Shown here: one piece after another, positions 53,250-63,606 of the stretch | Numbering within the stretch: position 1 is the first letter of the stretch | How the letters are laid out: each line of letters starts with the position of its first letter | Source: Ophiura sarsii | Lineage: Eukaryota > Echinodermata > Ophiuroidea > Amphilepidida > Ophiuridae | Direction of reading: 5' to 3' | Assembly: GCA_035610835.1 (NCBI GenBank) | Contig: CM069446.1 | Location: 69,549,062 to 69,613,061 of the forward strand | Length of the DNA stretch: 64,000 bases | The notes under the pieces: generated by a model | The model's input: the letters and a program-made list of their open reading frames with translations, nothing else | What the model was told of the DNA's origin: nothing | Database searches by the model: none | Position numbers and translations under genes: made by a program

Positions 53250-53310
53250 AATGGAAGGCGAAGGGGGGTGGGGGAAAGGGGAGGGAGGGGAGGGGAGAGG
53301 AGGGAAGCAC
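53250..53310 (+). repeat. Polypurine tract with G-quadruplex potential
   Basis: A GGGG/GGGA-rich run with almost no pyrimidines (GGGGGGTGGGGGAAAGGGGA and further GGGAGGGG blocks). Confidence 0.85.
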
Positions 53311-53467
53311 ATTACTCTTTGCTCGCTAAAATGTGATATTCGCCACTTATTTTCACTTTCGTGTTTGCCGTATGTGGCCAATCGCCATCTTGAAACATGT
53401 TGGACATAATTCGACAAAAGATGGCGCCCTAACAATATTTTCCCTGTCTTTTGGTTTTTTTGGTTTG

Positions 53468-53580
53468 GCTATGGGTCTCTGGTAAACATATGGGTCCATT
53501 TCCCCTGAAAATTGGTAAATGTTTGGGTCAATTTTCATTTTGCTGGAAGCACATCCCTTGTAACCAAAGAAGTATCTGAG
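53468..53580 (+). repeat. Family FF repeat copy 4
   Basis: ATGGGTCTCTGGTAAACATA, TGGGTCCATTTCCCC, GTTTGGGTCAATTTTCATTT and TGCTGGAAGCACATCCC, again followed by a C run. Confidence 0.6.
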
Positions 53581-53930
53581 TGCCCCCCCCCCCCCCACAC
53601 CGGGATTAAACATGCACTTTTGCTAAAAAGAAAGAGAATGAAATAAACAGGGTTGTGACGGTGGGGGTGGGGGGGGGGGGTAAATCTTGAAAATCTTGAT
53701 GAGTATTTTTATTTTCTAAACACTCAAAAAATGAAATTTTGAACAACAAATATTGAAATTTGAAGGGGAAAAAATTAATTTGTCGACAACGAAAAAAAGA
53801 AGAAGATATTGGGTCGGAAGGATTTCTAGTCGGGTGGACGAGGACAATCAAACATTTTTTTTTTGCCTGATGAGGCTTTTTTGTAACTTGCGCGGGTTAG
53901 TGACTTGGCCATAACAGTGGACATGAAGAT

Positions 53931-54141
53931 ACTGTGAAACACTTTGATTTTGCAGATACTTTATTTCGTGAATTTGAAATTACTGCTATTTTTGCGTGCA
54001 TTTGATTTCACGAATCTGAAAATGTTACCATTACTTTCAATGCAAAATTGTCAGTTTTTCTGGGTATTTAATTTTCGCGAATCCACACCCTCGCGAAATT
54101 CGCATAATTAAATCCCTCACGAAATTAAGTGGATTTACAGT
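53931..54141. mobile_element. Family U MITE copy 5
   Basis: ACTGTGAAACACTTTGATTT and AAATTAAGTGGATTTACAGT are inverted ends flanked by TA. Tandem AATTTTCGCGAAT-like words occur near the right. Confidence 0.8.
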
Positions 54142-54544
54142 AGTTAGATGATGATGGGAAATTATAACATGTTTAAGGCTACACATGTACCAATCTATAC
54201 CAATTTTCTTTGTCAGTGACCCTACCCCCACCCTGGGGCAAGGTTGCCCCCTCCCCCCACCCTGGGACAAGGTCATACGGGTCATTGAAATCCTACAATA
54301 AGTCATTGTGTCCACTCCTCTCACCCCAGGCTCATAATTGTTTAGTTTCAATCTTATACTTTTCTTCACATCATTAGTCGCCCATACCTTATATCTATCA
54401 CCCGGCCCTGTATTCCCCAAGTTCGCCTGATGGCTGCTATGCTTCATTAAATTTGAGCTTTCGATCTATTGACCATACACCTTTTGAAAGTTTCAGTGTT
54501 CACTGATAGATCCACCAATTTTCACACAAAAATGATCAAACGAA

Positions 54545-54662
54545 GAAAAGAACACTCTGTTTTACTGGCCCGACCAACCCATTTTTTTAAATTTGTAGGT
54601 GGGCCCAACCGACCCATTTTGTTGTTGAATTTCTCCCCCAAATTTTTTATTTTTTATTTTTA
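54545..54662 (+). mobile_element. Family I MITE left part
   Basis: AAGAACACTCTGTTTTACTG, GCCCGACCAACCCATTTTTT and a second GGGCCCAACCGACCCATTTT shortly after, so the terminus is partly duplicated. Confidence 0.55.
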
Positions 54663-55370
54663 AATTGTTGAAATTGTTTAAAATGTAGAGGTCAATTGAC
54701 GAAGCTTACAAATCGTGAATTCAAAAACATGCAAAACATTTAAAAATTAATATAGCACATATAACGAGATAGAACATAGCGCAAATAATTAATCGATTAA
54801 TAGGACTTTACCTCTGACTTTTTTTCAGAGGTAAATCGGTCGTGAAACTTGACTTGTCGTACACAGCCTACGTCTGAACATGCCTATTAGGTATTACACA
54901 TTTACCAAAAGTTGCATACCCGTCCTCCCCCAACCCCGGGCCTTTAATGTATGGAGGAGTGGAGCTGTCAAGTTTCGATGTTGCAAAAATAATCAAAGTC
55001 TGTCAGTCTGTATTTTACATCACTGTAACTAAATCTATTACCACTAGACTAGATCTATCAAAATAATCTGGCAGAATGTTCAAAATTGTTTTGCTATTAC
55101 ACAAAATAAATTACTATTTTCATTTTCTGTTTGAGAAGTCCATTTATATGGAATGTTAGGAAGTTATCAAAGCTTAATCAGCATTTTTTTTTTTCATTCC
55201 AAAATTTTGTAATTTTCATCACTATGTCAAGTCAAACATCAAGTGAAGCTACAGACATGTCACTCCAGTAGAACAGTCTTTCTTCATTCAATGAAAGCAA
55301 TAGATTTGGTTTTAGGGTATAAACTCAACTAAATTGTACATTACTTTCAGTTGGTGGAGTGCTGGAGGTA
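54663..55370. other. No gene seen
   Basis: AT-rich DNA. GAGGTAAATCGGTCGTGAAA near 54828 shows no further features. Confidence 0.35.
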
Positions 55371-55410
55371 GCTTAGATTCTTAGCCCTTTTAAGGGCTAA
55401 GAATCTAAGC
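55371..55410. repeat. Perfect 40-bp hairpin (19-bp arms)
   Basis: The arm GCTTAGATTCTTAGCCCTT is followed by two T residues and its exact complement AAGGGCTAAGAATCTAAGC. It lies just beyond the 3' tail of the tRNA-like element on the minus strand. Confidence 0.95.
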
Positions 55411-55632
55411 TTCCTCTAAGCTAAGTTAAAACTTAATCTAAGCTAAGTTAAAACTCCTCGGGGCGTGTTTTTGTGAATTAAACTATCAGGGGAGAAAAAT
55501 GGGTCAAAGTCTCCGCATGCGCTGTGGAACGAACCCTGGCCGCGTGGGTGCAAGTCTGATGCTCTACCGACTGAGCTACACGGTTGAGGTTCGAAAAAAC
55601 TTGTGTTTTGTGCACAAGTTGAACTCCACGCA
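55411..55632 (-). mobile_element. tRNA-like SINE-type element, copy 2
   Basis: On the minus strand it reads GCGTGGAGTTCAACTTGTG, then box A-like TGTAGCTCAGTCGGTAGAGC and box B-like AGGGTTCGTTCC. The conserved 3' domain (GGAGACTTTGACCCATTTTT, TTCACAAAAACACGCCCCGA) follows. The tail then has two copies of TTTTAACTTAGCTTAGA-like sequence and a perfect hairpin at 55371-55410. The tRNA-like segment is better preserved than in the 3.7-kb copy. No protein is encoded. Confidence 0.68.
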
Positions 55633-56277
55633 ATTTGCTCTACTTTTGTTGGGGGAGATTGCTTTCTGGACTTCCGAATATTCAGTCAGTGGAAACATGA
55701 CTGATAACAATTTGTGGCATCTTCATACTCAGATATACGAAATAACAGGTGTAGGGTCTCTGTAGATACACGCTAATAGACAACTCACTTATGGATTGAA
55801 ACAGAGTATGCTAACGCTCTATAATTTAATCACCAGTTTAGACTAAAACTAAGCTTATCTATTGATTTTAAGGTCAATGGTCTAATGGGCTCTGCCAACT
55901 ACTTCCTTAATTTGGCGAGACATCGCAACCTTGTTAAATAATTGCTTTAACTAATAATGACGTTAATTGGGGGACCAATGTGATCAAGTCCAACTATGAT
56001 ATTCAAACATTTTCAAAATTGTAAACAAATGCCATTATTTTACACAAATATCTCCATTTTTTTCCAACCATTTTTCAAAATTTCAAAAACAAATCATATA
56101 CATATTTAAAATTGTCAAAAGCAACTAATTTGGAAAAATATCTCATAAAATTTTGGGGGAATATCACAAATCTTCATTTTTAACCATTTAAAAAAAAACC
56201 ATTCACAAAAATTCATCTGAAAATCATTGGTCAATAGTCTAAGGCATGTAAAACAGGGTTTTAAAAAATGTATTCTA

Positions 56278-56553
56278 TTAACCCTAACCCTACTTCACCA
56301 TACGGCAACTGTGCAGAAAAAGTGTTTCTATAACCCGGCGTGCAGGTTTTTTGGCTAAAAAACGGACCCAGGCTATATAACGAGGCGAATATACTCGCCG
56401 AGTGTCTACTGGGAGCGGTAGTGGCTAGGATCTGGGCCCAGGTGCTGGAGGGCCGTGGTTCAAATCCCAGGGGGGTCGGGTGATCTTTCTGGTGAATTTT
56501 GGGTGTCGGGAAAAGAAATCTGTTGCCGTGTGGTGATCTAGAGTTAGGGTTAA
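56278..56553 (+). mobile_element. TTAA/CCCTAAC element copy 1 with tRNA-like core
   Basis: The ends TTAACCCTAACCCTACTTCA and, complemented, TTAACCCTAACTCTAGATCA are inverted over about 34 bp with four mismatches (shared CACCA-ACGGCAAC inward). TTAA on both sides fits a piggyBac-type duplication. Inside, in order, are TATATAA at 56374, a 16-bp hairpin GGCGA-ATATAC-TCGCC at 56384, and a tRNA-like segment. That segment has AGTGGCTAGGAT (box A-like) and GTGGTTCAAATCCC (box B-like). 276 bp, no protein. A classic SINE would lack such inverted ends. Confidence 0.82.
56384..56399. other. Hairpin between TATA box and tRNA-like segment (copy 1)
   Basis: GGCGA-ATATAC-TCGCC. Aligned with 63767-63782 it has the same length, the same position and the same TATA in the loop, but different stem bases. 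Confidence 0.85.
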
Positions 56554-56743
56554 TATTATTGTAATGCAACAATTATTTGAACAGCTGCAGCAAAAGGGTG
56601 CAGTTGTCTCTTTAAAAAAATTGAGATACCAATACCAACAAAAGGAGCTTTTAGAATGCTTCAAAATAACACCTTTGTGGCTAAAATTTATTTATTTTCT
56701 TTGTTTTTTCATTCCTATTTCCATCAATATCTCATAATGCATT

Positions 56744-56999
56744 TGTGACACGATCAAGAGGAATGAGTCGGATGTCGACCCTGGTCGAAAATGAGTTTTT
56801 AATACTGTTTTAAAGAAGACACTTTATAAAGCTTTCAGGAACTGAAAACCCCATGTCAATACGACTTTTTGTTTTAAAGTTATCTCAAATTATGTACTTG
56901 AACTTCCATCAAATCTTATAGATACCCCTCGCACTAAATTGGCTATATCTCAATTTGGGATTCCCCGACATCCGACTCATTTCTCTTGATTGCGTCACA
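56744..56999. mobile_element. Family Z MITE copy 1
   Basis: TGTGACACGATCAAGAGGAA, TGAGTCGGATGTCG at the left and CGACATCCGACTCATTTCTC, TTGATTGCGTCACA at the right, about 34-bp inverted ends. 256 bp. Confidence 0.82.
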
Positions 57000-57543
57000 T
57001 TTTACCAACAACTGCCCTTGTTGCAGCAACAGTACACATATTTATTTTGGTCTCATCAAAGCTAGTTATTGACAGAATAATGACCTGCTACGTTATTCTC
57101 CAGATATTGTAGAATTATGATTGACACATGTCAAGTGTCATTGTTATGTATACAAAATTGTTCTGTAGTAAACATGGATGTCTAAATTGCATGGTAATGT
57201 TTATTGTCAAGTTGATCATGTTCATTGTCATACAATGTTCCAATTATTTGTCCAGACTGACCAGAGGAAGGTCATTCTTTGTTTTTTGGATACAGAATAT
57301 GGCTAAGCTGTTAAGGAGAGCCAGGGTGAACGCTCAAGTTCAATTTTGGTGGGTATCAGTCAGGGGGATGTTCACTGGCGGCACTGCGTGGGGCATATAC
57401 CCCCCACCCCCAGTCACAACCTTTTTCCCCACCTTGCCCCCCCCCCCACAAAATAGGTTTGAAATGCTAATATCAGGCAATGTTTACATTAAAAACCAAA
57501 CTTTCTGTACGTTTCACATACTTTTCCCCCACCTATTTTCCCT

Positions 57544-57671
57544 ATATCGTCCAATTTAAGGGGTCCCTTCAAGTTTGATCAGGACCCGCAAGCCTTTCCA
57601 ATTTGAAACCTGACGCATCACTATTAGAAAGTGAGAGGTCTGGGACGCGCAGACGCATCAGAATGCGACCC
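57544..57671 (+). mobile_element. Family EE hAT-type MITE, right part
   Basis: From AATTTAAGGGGTCCCTTCAA to GCATCAGAATGCGACCCCTG it is close to the right 130 bp of the 7190-7511 element. The left part is replaced by poly-C-rich sequence of another hAT-like family. Confidence 0.7.
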
Positions 57672-58313
57672 CTGCATTAAGCTCTTTGATACACTAAAGG
57701 AAGGGGCTGTTGATATAGCAGAAAGTTTCTTACACATTTCATTTGAACCATAGATTTCACACACAGTAAAAATTTATGTTTGAAATGAGAACACCCAGCA
57801 AGCAGAAAAGTGGGCCATTCAAAGTAAAGTTGCATCAATGTACTTAACTTCCTTGAATGTTTGTCCGGCCCTTAAGCATGTATAAAGTAAAACTGCCCTA
57901 AAGGTTATGCATAGGAAGTATTACATTATACATGCTGAGGGGCCAGATGGAGATACAAGTTTTTGACAGAGAGGACATCAACGAAATATCAATAAGCGCA
58001 CATGGTTGTTCCTAATCTGTGTAGCTAACTCAATAGTAGGCATATTACTCAGCTTTTGCGGTTGACGTTTTCATGATAGCGATAAAAATGGAAACAATTT
58101 GTCCCCGAAATCAGTCTGCAAATCTCCTTTCATCGCCAATGTGAGTGTATCTAATCCGTGTAAGGTTCCCCTATCAATATTGGATAGGGCTAAAATAAAA
58201 GATAATTTAGTTGTTCCATGTTGCCCACTCCAAATCTTCTCAATTGTAAAAGGTTTCTGTATTTTTACTGTAGAGAATATACCTGTCCTTATTCACAAAT
58301 TTCCACATTTTTG
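57672..58313. other. No gene seen
   Basis: AT-rich. A short frame at 58099-58314 runs into family Z. Nothing recognised. Confidence 0.35.
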
Positions 58314-58565
58314 ATGTGATCAAGCGGAACGAGTCATATGTCGGGAATATCGATTTTGAATTACAGGTAAAAATAAGTGACAAATTCCTATGTTTTACAA
58401 TGTTTTCTCAGTGGGTAAATTGTTTGTAACTTTAAGACTAGAAGTTCAATTTTAATAGGGTTTGGACCATACTGTAGCATTTTTCACCTGCTTGTTAAAA
58501 TGATGGACAAATATCAAAATTGAAAACTGCTGACATGTGACTCATTTTGCTTGATCACGTCACAT
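58314..58565. mobile_element. Family Z MITE copy 2
   Basis: GATGTGATCAAGCGGAACGA, GTCATATGTCG and TGACATGTGACTCATTTTGC, TTGATCACGTCACA. Same family as 56744, 252 bp. Confidence 0.8.
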
Positions 58566-59640
58566 TTTATTTTTACTTCAAGAAAAAGTTAACGTTCTAA
58601 ATTTTGCATTTAAAAAATTATAAAAATAGTAAATTGTCTTTTCCATCTTTTTACAAGGTTTGTGTGTGTGTGTTGTTTTCCATCTTTTAAACAAATTAAA
58701 ATGATTTTTTTTGTTCTAGTACATGCAGTCCTCATCACAGAAGCGGTAATGTCCGACAACCAAACAATATATTTGATCAGGCCTATGAAGCCAAGTTAGT
58801 CAAGCAAACCAAAATGTGTCATTATCGTTCATGGTTATTAGTCTTGATGGAGATTTAGTTTGTCCTGTAGACTTTCCGGATTCCATCTCTTGAGTGAAGC
58901 GTATTTCCCTAATAAAACATGCAGTATCATTCAGATTAAATACCGTCCCTTTGTTTTCTTGAACCATAGAAATTATTCAGGCCCACAGCTCTAGTAGATT
59001 CATAAACTCTGGCCGATCGGTTTCGAGTTTGGACCTCGTCCATTGGGCGTTAGAGGAACCAATTTTGACCAATGATGAAACAGCGGTACCTTTATAGATG
59101 TTATTATTTGCGCTTTATAATCAAATGCTATTCATGATGGTGTGGCTTATGAATAGGGCTGATCATGTAGCTTTATAATCATTTTTGTATCAACCTAGTT
59201 ACAAAACCATTTGTCCTAAATAAAGAAAAAGTCATATATCAACTACGATATGGATTATATAAAAGTTACTTTATGTAATTCTGGCTATGAGCCCACCTGA
59301 ATACCTTTACCAATTTATCGGAATAACAACACATCTTCTTTATTGAAAAAAAATTGCCGCAAAATTAACTTGTTTTACAGTACATCATATCAATTTCATA
59401 AACGTTTTCCAGATTTCACATTGTCATTTCTAATCCGTTCCATCTGGAAGACGTTGGTGCCTGGTGAGGGTGGGGTGGGTTAAGGGTTAGGGTCTTTGTA
59501 AACACCATGCAACTGCGGACGCACACATGACTAAACACCTTCTAACCGCGGACAAAAAGGAACTGCGAACGTCCGCTGTTGGAATCAGTATTATTTTACT
59601 ACTGACATATGCCCAATAGATGGCGCTATTTATTTATTAA
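58566..59640. other. No gene seen
   Basis: AT-rich; a TG run near 58664; the region 58720-59300 lacks known repeats but also lacks open frames. GGGTTAAGGGTTAGGG at 59477 is a short telomere-like word next to GGTGGGGTGGG. Confidence 0.35.
59352..59381. mobile_element. Family U MITE right end
   Basis: AAATTGCCGCAAAATTAACT and TGTTTTACAGTA only; the rest is absent. Confidence 0.6.
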
Positions 59641-59721
59641 TTTATTTAATGCAAGTCCACGATTTCAATGTAACAATTCTAGTTTATGTGCATTTTGGTG
59701 AGCACTCGGGTGATTACCAGG

Positions 59722-60371
59722 GTTTGTTTTGTTTTGTTTTGTTGTTCTGTTCTGTTATGTCTGTTCTATTCTGTTCTGTTATGTCTGTTCTGTTCTGTTC
59801 TGTTATGTCTGTTCTGTTCTGTCTGTACTGTTATGTCTGTTTCATTCTGTTTTGTTTTGTTCTGTTCTGTTATGTCTGTTCTGCTCTGTTCTGTTCTGTT
59901 TGTTCTGTTCTGTTCTGTTCTGTCTGTCTGTCTGTTCTGTTCTGTTCTGTTCTCTTCTGTTCTCTTCTGTTCTCTTATGTCTGTTCTGTTATGTCTGTTT
60001 TGTTCTGTTCTGTTATGTCTGTTCTGCTCTGTTTTGTTCTGTCTGTTCTGTTCTGTATGTTCTGTTCTGTTCTGTTATTTTCTGTCTGTTCTGTTCTGTT
60101 ATGTCTGTTCTGCTCTGTTCTGTTCTGTTATGTCTGTTCTATTCTGTCTGTTCTGTTCTGTTATGTCTGTTCTGCTCTGTTCTGTTCTGTTATGTCTGTT
60201 CTGTTCTGTTCTGTTCTGTTATGTCTGTTCTGTTCTGTTCTTTTCTGTTCTGTTCTGTTCTGTTATGTCTGTTCTGTTCTGTTCTGCTCTGCTCTGTTCT
60301 CTTATTATGTCTGTTATGTCTGTTCTGTTCTGTTCTGTTCTGTTCTGTTATGTCTGTTCTGTTCTGTTCTG
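59722..60371 (+). repeat. (CTGTT)n microsatellite with TTATGTCTG interruptions
   Basis: About 650 bp built from TTCTG/CTGTT pentamers with TTATGTCTGTTCTG inserted at irregular spacing. The strand is almost free of A except in TTATG. All three forward frames stay largely open (Cys-Ser-Val-Leu-Phe repeats), an artefact of composition. Confidence 0.95.
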
Positions 60372-61680
60372 GATTTTTGTTGTTGTTATTTTTGTGCTTG
60401 TTTAGTTGTTTGTTAGTTTTTTGGGATGTTTGTTTTTGTATTTGTTTGTTTGATTTATAGCCTATCCAAGTGAAGGGACGATAAGCATTAAATTCAGTTT
60501 TGCAGTACTAGAAGATAGATCTAGAAGCTGTTTCATGGTTACTTGATCATAGACTTTGTATACAAAGGTTTCATGTTCATTAGATTACGAGAGCCTCCCA
60601 CTACCTTTACCAGTCTTGTATATCCCATTAGCCAAATAAGAATTGAAATCCATCTGGGCTACAACCACAAAAAAGACAGCGCCAAATCTGGAGGGATTAA
60701 CAGTTGCTGCGAAATTCAAGATTTTGTCTATACTGAAATCATGCAATAGACACCGTCCACATATACAAACATTGGCAAACAATGACAGGGATCGGTTTCA
60801 CTAGTTAACTTAAAAGCGTCTGTTGACATGTGATCATGTGATGGACTGTAAATAGGGGGGGGGGGGGGGGGGGGGGTCACAGGCAGAATTTAAAGATGAT
60901 TTGATACTGTCAGCTCTGGTTAGCTCTGGTTAAGAGCCTTCTTTATTCAAATTAGATGATGTGATGGAGTTCTGGCATGAGAACTAAAACACAGTCCCCC
61001 ACCCCCCCCCCCCCCACCCCCTCCCCGAAGTCCATGTTTAGTCAGAAATTTTGCATGGAAATAGGAATTCCCAAAAAAGGAATATGGTTAGAATCCTTTC
61101 ACTCTCAGCAAATATTGTTCAATCTCAAGCCTTTTTGTGCTCTATATAAAACCCTTAAGAACAGGACCCTCAAAATAAGGGATTTTAAAATTGAAGAATG
61201 CTAATTTAAAAGAACAAAAAACCTTCAACCTTCTTAGAACTATTTTGGATTACAATGATGTGTATGTTTGATACTGCCACACAAATATAATAAGGTTTAA
61301 CTTGCATAAACCAATTTATTTACCGGGGCTATGCCCGTGATTTTCGCCCTTTGTTTTGGTTCTGGAAGGGGATCCTTGCTTTTACCTCTCTATTGTTCTG
61401 ATAATATTTCTTATTGGCTTCATAGTGACTAGCAATACCTCCAGTTTTGTTTCTCCTGTGTCTGTTATCTGTAAATAATTCAAAAACAGCCATATTTTAC
61501 CTGCTAAAAACACCTGCGCAACCATACTACTACATCAGGTATCATCTGTAATCATAATGAAAATTGCAATAGCCACGCGATCGGTCACTGCCTCCTCACT
61601 ACTTGATAATAAAGAAACACTTTCTTATTTAAATAAACAAAATTATGCTGAAAGAGTATGCTTCAACTTTGAAACATATC
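60372..61680. other. No gene seen; poly-G and poly-C tracts
   Basis: A 22-base G run at 60855 and C-rich tracts at 60996-61025. Short frames without motifs. Confidence 0.4.
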
Positions 61681-62475
61681 ATCAGCAAACCCCTATATAT
61701 ACGATGGCGCTTTGCACCAAAAGAGGTTGAACTCTACCACTTTTACAGTAAGAATGACAAGACAGATAGCCTTAAAGTCATTGGCCATACTGTCCACAGA
61801 AAGGTTCCATGCGCAATACAGCAGCAAATGCACATATACTGATAGCTCCTTGCACCGGAAGTGGTTGAACTCTACCACTTTTGCAAACACTGATTAGCCA
61901 AAATAGCCTATCATTTCCAATACTGCCCACGAACGGGGATTCCAGCTATAATATATCAGCAAATCCTCATATCCTGAAAGCTACTTGCACTAAAAGTTGT
62001 TGAACTCTATACCACTTTGCTGTAGCCAGATAAGACGGGCATATGGGCGTGCGGGTACGTGCGATGTAAAATGAGGGCGCTATCTTGACAACGCCTATGA
62101 TTGACAGTACGCAAGGCCTTATAAGGGACATTGAGACGCGAGAAGTGACTCACAAAATGGGGGCGCTAGCACATTAGAGGCTTCAATCCCGGTAATGACG
62201 AGGCGCATATAGCGGCACTGGCCTGCTATGCTGCAATTTGATGGGCGAGTTCCCGGTACAATACAATACAGCAGCAAATCCACATATCCTGAAAGCTACT
62301 TGCACCAAAAGTGGTTAAACTCTACCACTTCAGCAAATGCGCACATTTTCAAAATTTAACATTTGGGCTTGTCCCCTCACCTCTTGTGCTTCCGCCGTCA
62401 CTGAGCAAATTCCACATATCCTGATAACTCCTTATACTAAAAGTGGTTGAACTCTACCACTTCTGCAAATATTGG
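61645..62475 (+). repeat. Five dispersed ~130-bp units each with a hairpin
   Basis: The units share CAGCAAATCCACATATCCTG, AAAGCTACTTGCACCAAAAG and then the hairpin AAGTGGT-TGAACTCT-ACCACTT. Hairpin sites are 61721-61742, 61859-61880, 61994-62017, 62309-62330 and 62441-62462. Spacing is 138, 135, 315 and 132 bp. The long gap holds unrelated sequence with GGGCGCTA words. Copies differ by several percent. Short frames across them are not conserved. Confidence 0.85.
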
Positions 62476-62544
62476 CGAGACAAGTAGCCTATGATTTCCC
62501 ACGATGCCCAGGGGCAAATTTGAAGCGAGAGTATACACCTCTAC

Positions 62545-63234
62545 TAGGCCTGTTCAGACGGGCGTCAGTCTCGTGACTAGTTATTCTCGAGCTTTAACAA
62601 ATTATACCGCTAATCCAGAGTGTCTGTCTAGACGATAATCTTAGCCTCGAGTTATAGCGCTACCACTGCGGTAGCTTCGAGACTAACTCAAGGTCACGGG
62701 ATTCTCTGATGGCCGGAAGTAATGCGTTGACCCTCTGCTAATCTCATCCACGGTTAACAACTTCACACTTTCCATGCGGCAGGCGGCTGCAGACGACATT
62801 CCAAAATTTCACAAAATGTTTCAAAAATGTCAAAATTATTGAATTTTATTACCATATTTGGAATCCCCATGAGGAATGCATTGACACAAGTACAAACATG
62901 CCCGGTATTGGTTCAGTAATCCATGAGATAGAATTTGAAAATGGGGAAAGGTTTCTGAAAAATCTGTTTTGTATATGATAAAACTAATAGCCGCGTGGAA
63001 AGTGTTAACATAGCAGAATTAGGATTCACACAGCAGACACGCTCTTGGCTAACTCTCGGTTAGTGCTTCGGGATTAGTTAACCTAAGACCTTTTAGGGTT
63101 AAAATTCCAGCTTTTGACTTGAGGTTAGTTAACCATGACAAGATTCACACTGCTGTTAAGACCGACAGTTTAATCTTGAGATTAGCGAATTTCAGGCTTA
63201 TCTCTAGTTTAGTGCCCCTGTCTGAACGCTCCTA
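62545..63234. mobile_element. Family C MITE copy 2, interrupted by family A
   Basis: TGTTCAGACGGGCGTCAGTC at the left and, complemented, CGTTCAGACAGGGGCACTAA at the right. Removing 62754-63008 leaves about 435 bp. Interior blocks such as CTAACTCTCGGTTAG match 45225-45260 of copy 1 in complement. Confidence 0.75.
62754..63008 (+). mobile_element. Family A MITE copy 15 nested in family C
   Basis: CACTTTCCATGCGGCAGGCG to GCCGCGTGGAAAGTGTTAA. The left TTAA (62754) is separated from CACTTT by 8 extra bases, so the left junction is not clean. All inner landmarks are present. Confidence 0.88.
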
Positions 63235-63470
63235 CTGTCCTATACACCTTCAATTATTTAAAAGCTTTGTATAAAAGGAAGTGAACAGCCTCTGGACATA
63301 TTCTTTTAATAACCAACACTGTCAACAAATGTATATTTTATAGGTTTTATAAACTAACGATTCTTGTGTCTCAAAAACAAAAGCCGGGGTGGGGGAGAGG
63401 AGAGATTTTTCTGATATTGTTTTTATTTGGGGATATGTCTACAACTATTAACCATAGTATTACCAAATAA

Positions 63471-63545
63471 TAGGCGACGGAAAAACCCTGTTCCATAGGC
63501 CCAACCGACCCATTTTTAAAATAAATTTGTAAACAAAATGTTCAC
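63471..63545 (+). mobile_element. Family I MITE left end
   Basis: ATAGGCGACGGAAAAACCCT, GTTCCATAGGCCCAACCGAC and CCATTTTTAAA. The right end is not found before the TTAA/CCCTAAC element. Confidence 0.6.
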
Positions 63546-63606
63546 ATGCAAATGAATACCGACACAACTATTCTTGTTGTTTGTCACAAATTTAGAGCAG
63601 TTTATA

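Noticed and set aside
56261..56664. Minus-strand frames with PPWDLNHGPPAPGPR and LGFEPRPSSTW
   Set aside because: Antisense of the tRNA-like box A/B region of a transposable element.
57128..57559. 143-residue frame with hydrophobic start
   Set aside because: The second half is poly-C transposon sequence (PPPP runs) and the first half has no recognised domain; no splice or promoter support.
59474..59490. Telomere-like TTAGGG words (also at 3717, 30350, 56278, 63607)
   Set aside because: Only one or two units each and mostly part of transposon ends; not an interstitial telomere.
59649..60416. Three overlapping long forward frames of Cys/Ser/Val/Leu/Phe
   Set aside because: All arise from the CTGTT-type microsatellite; three frames are open at once and there is no complexity.
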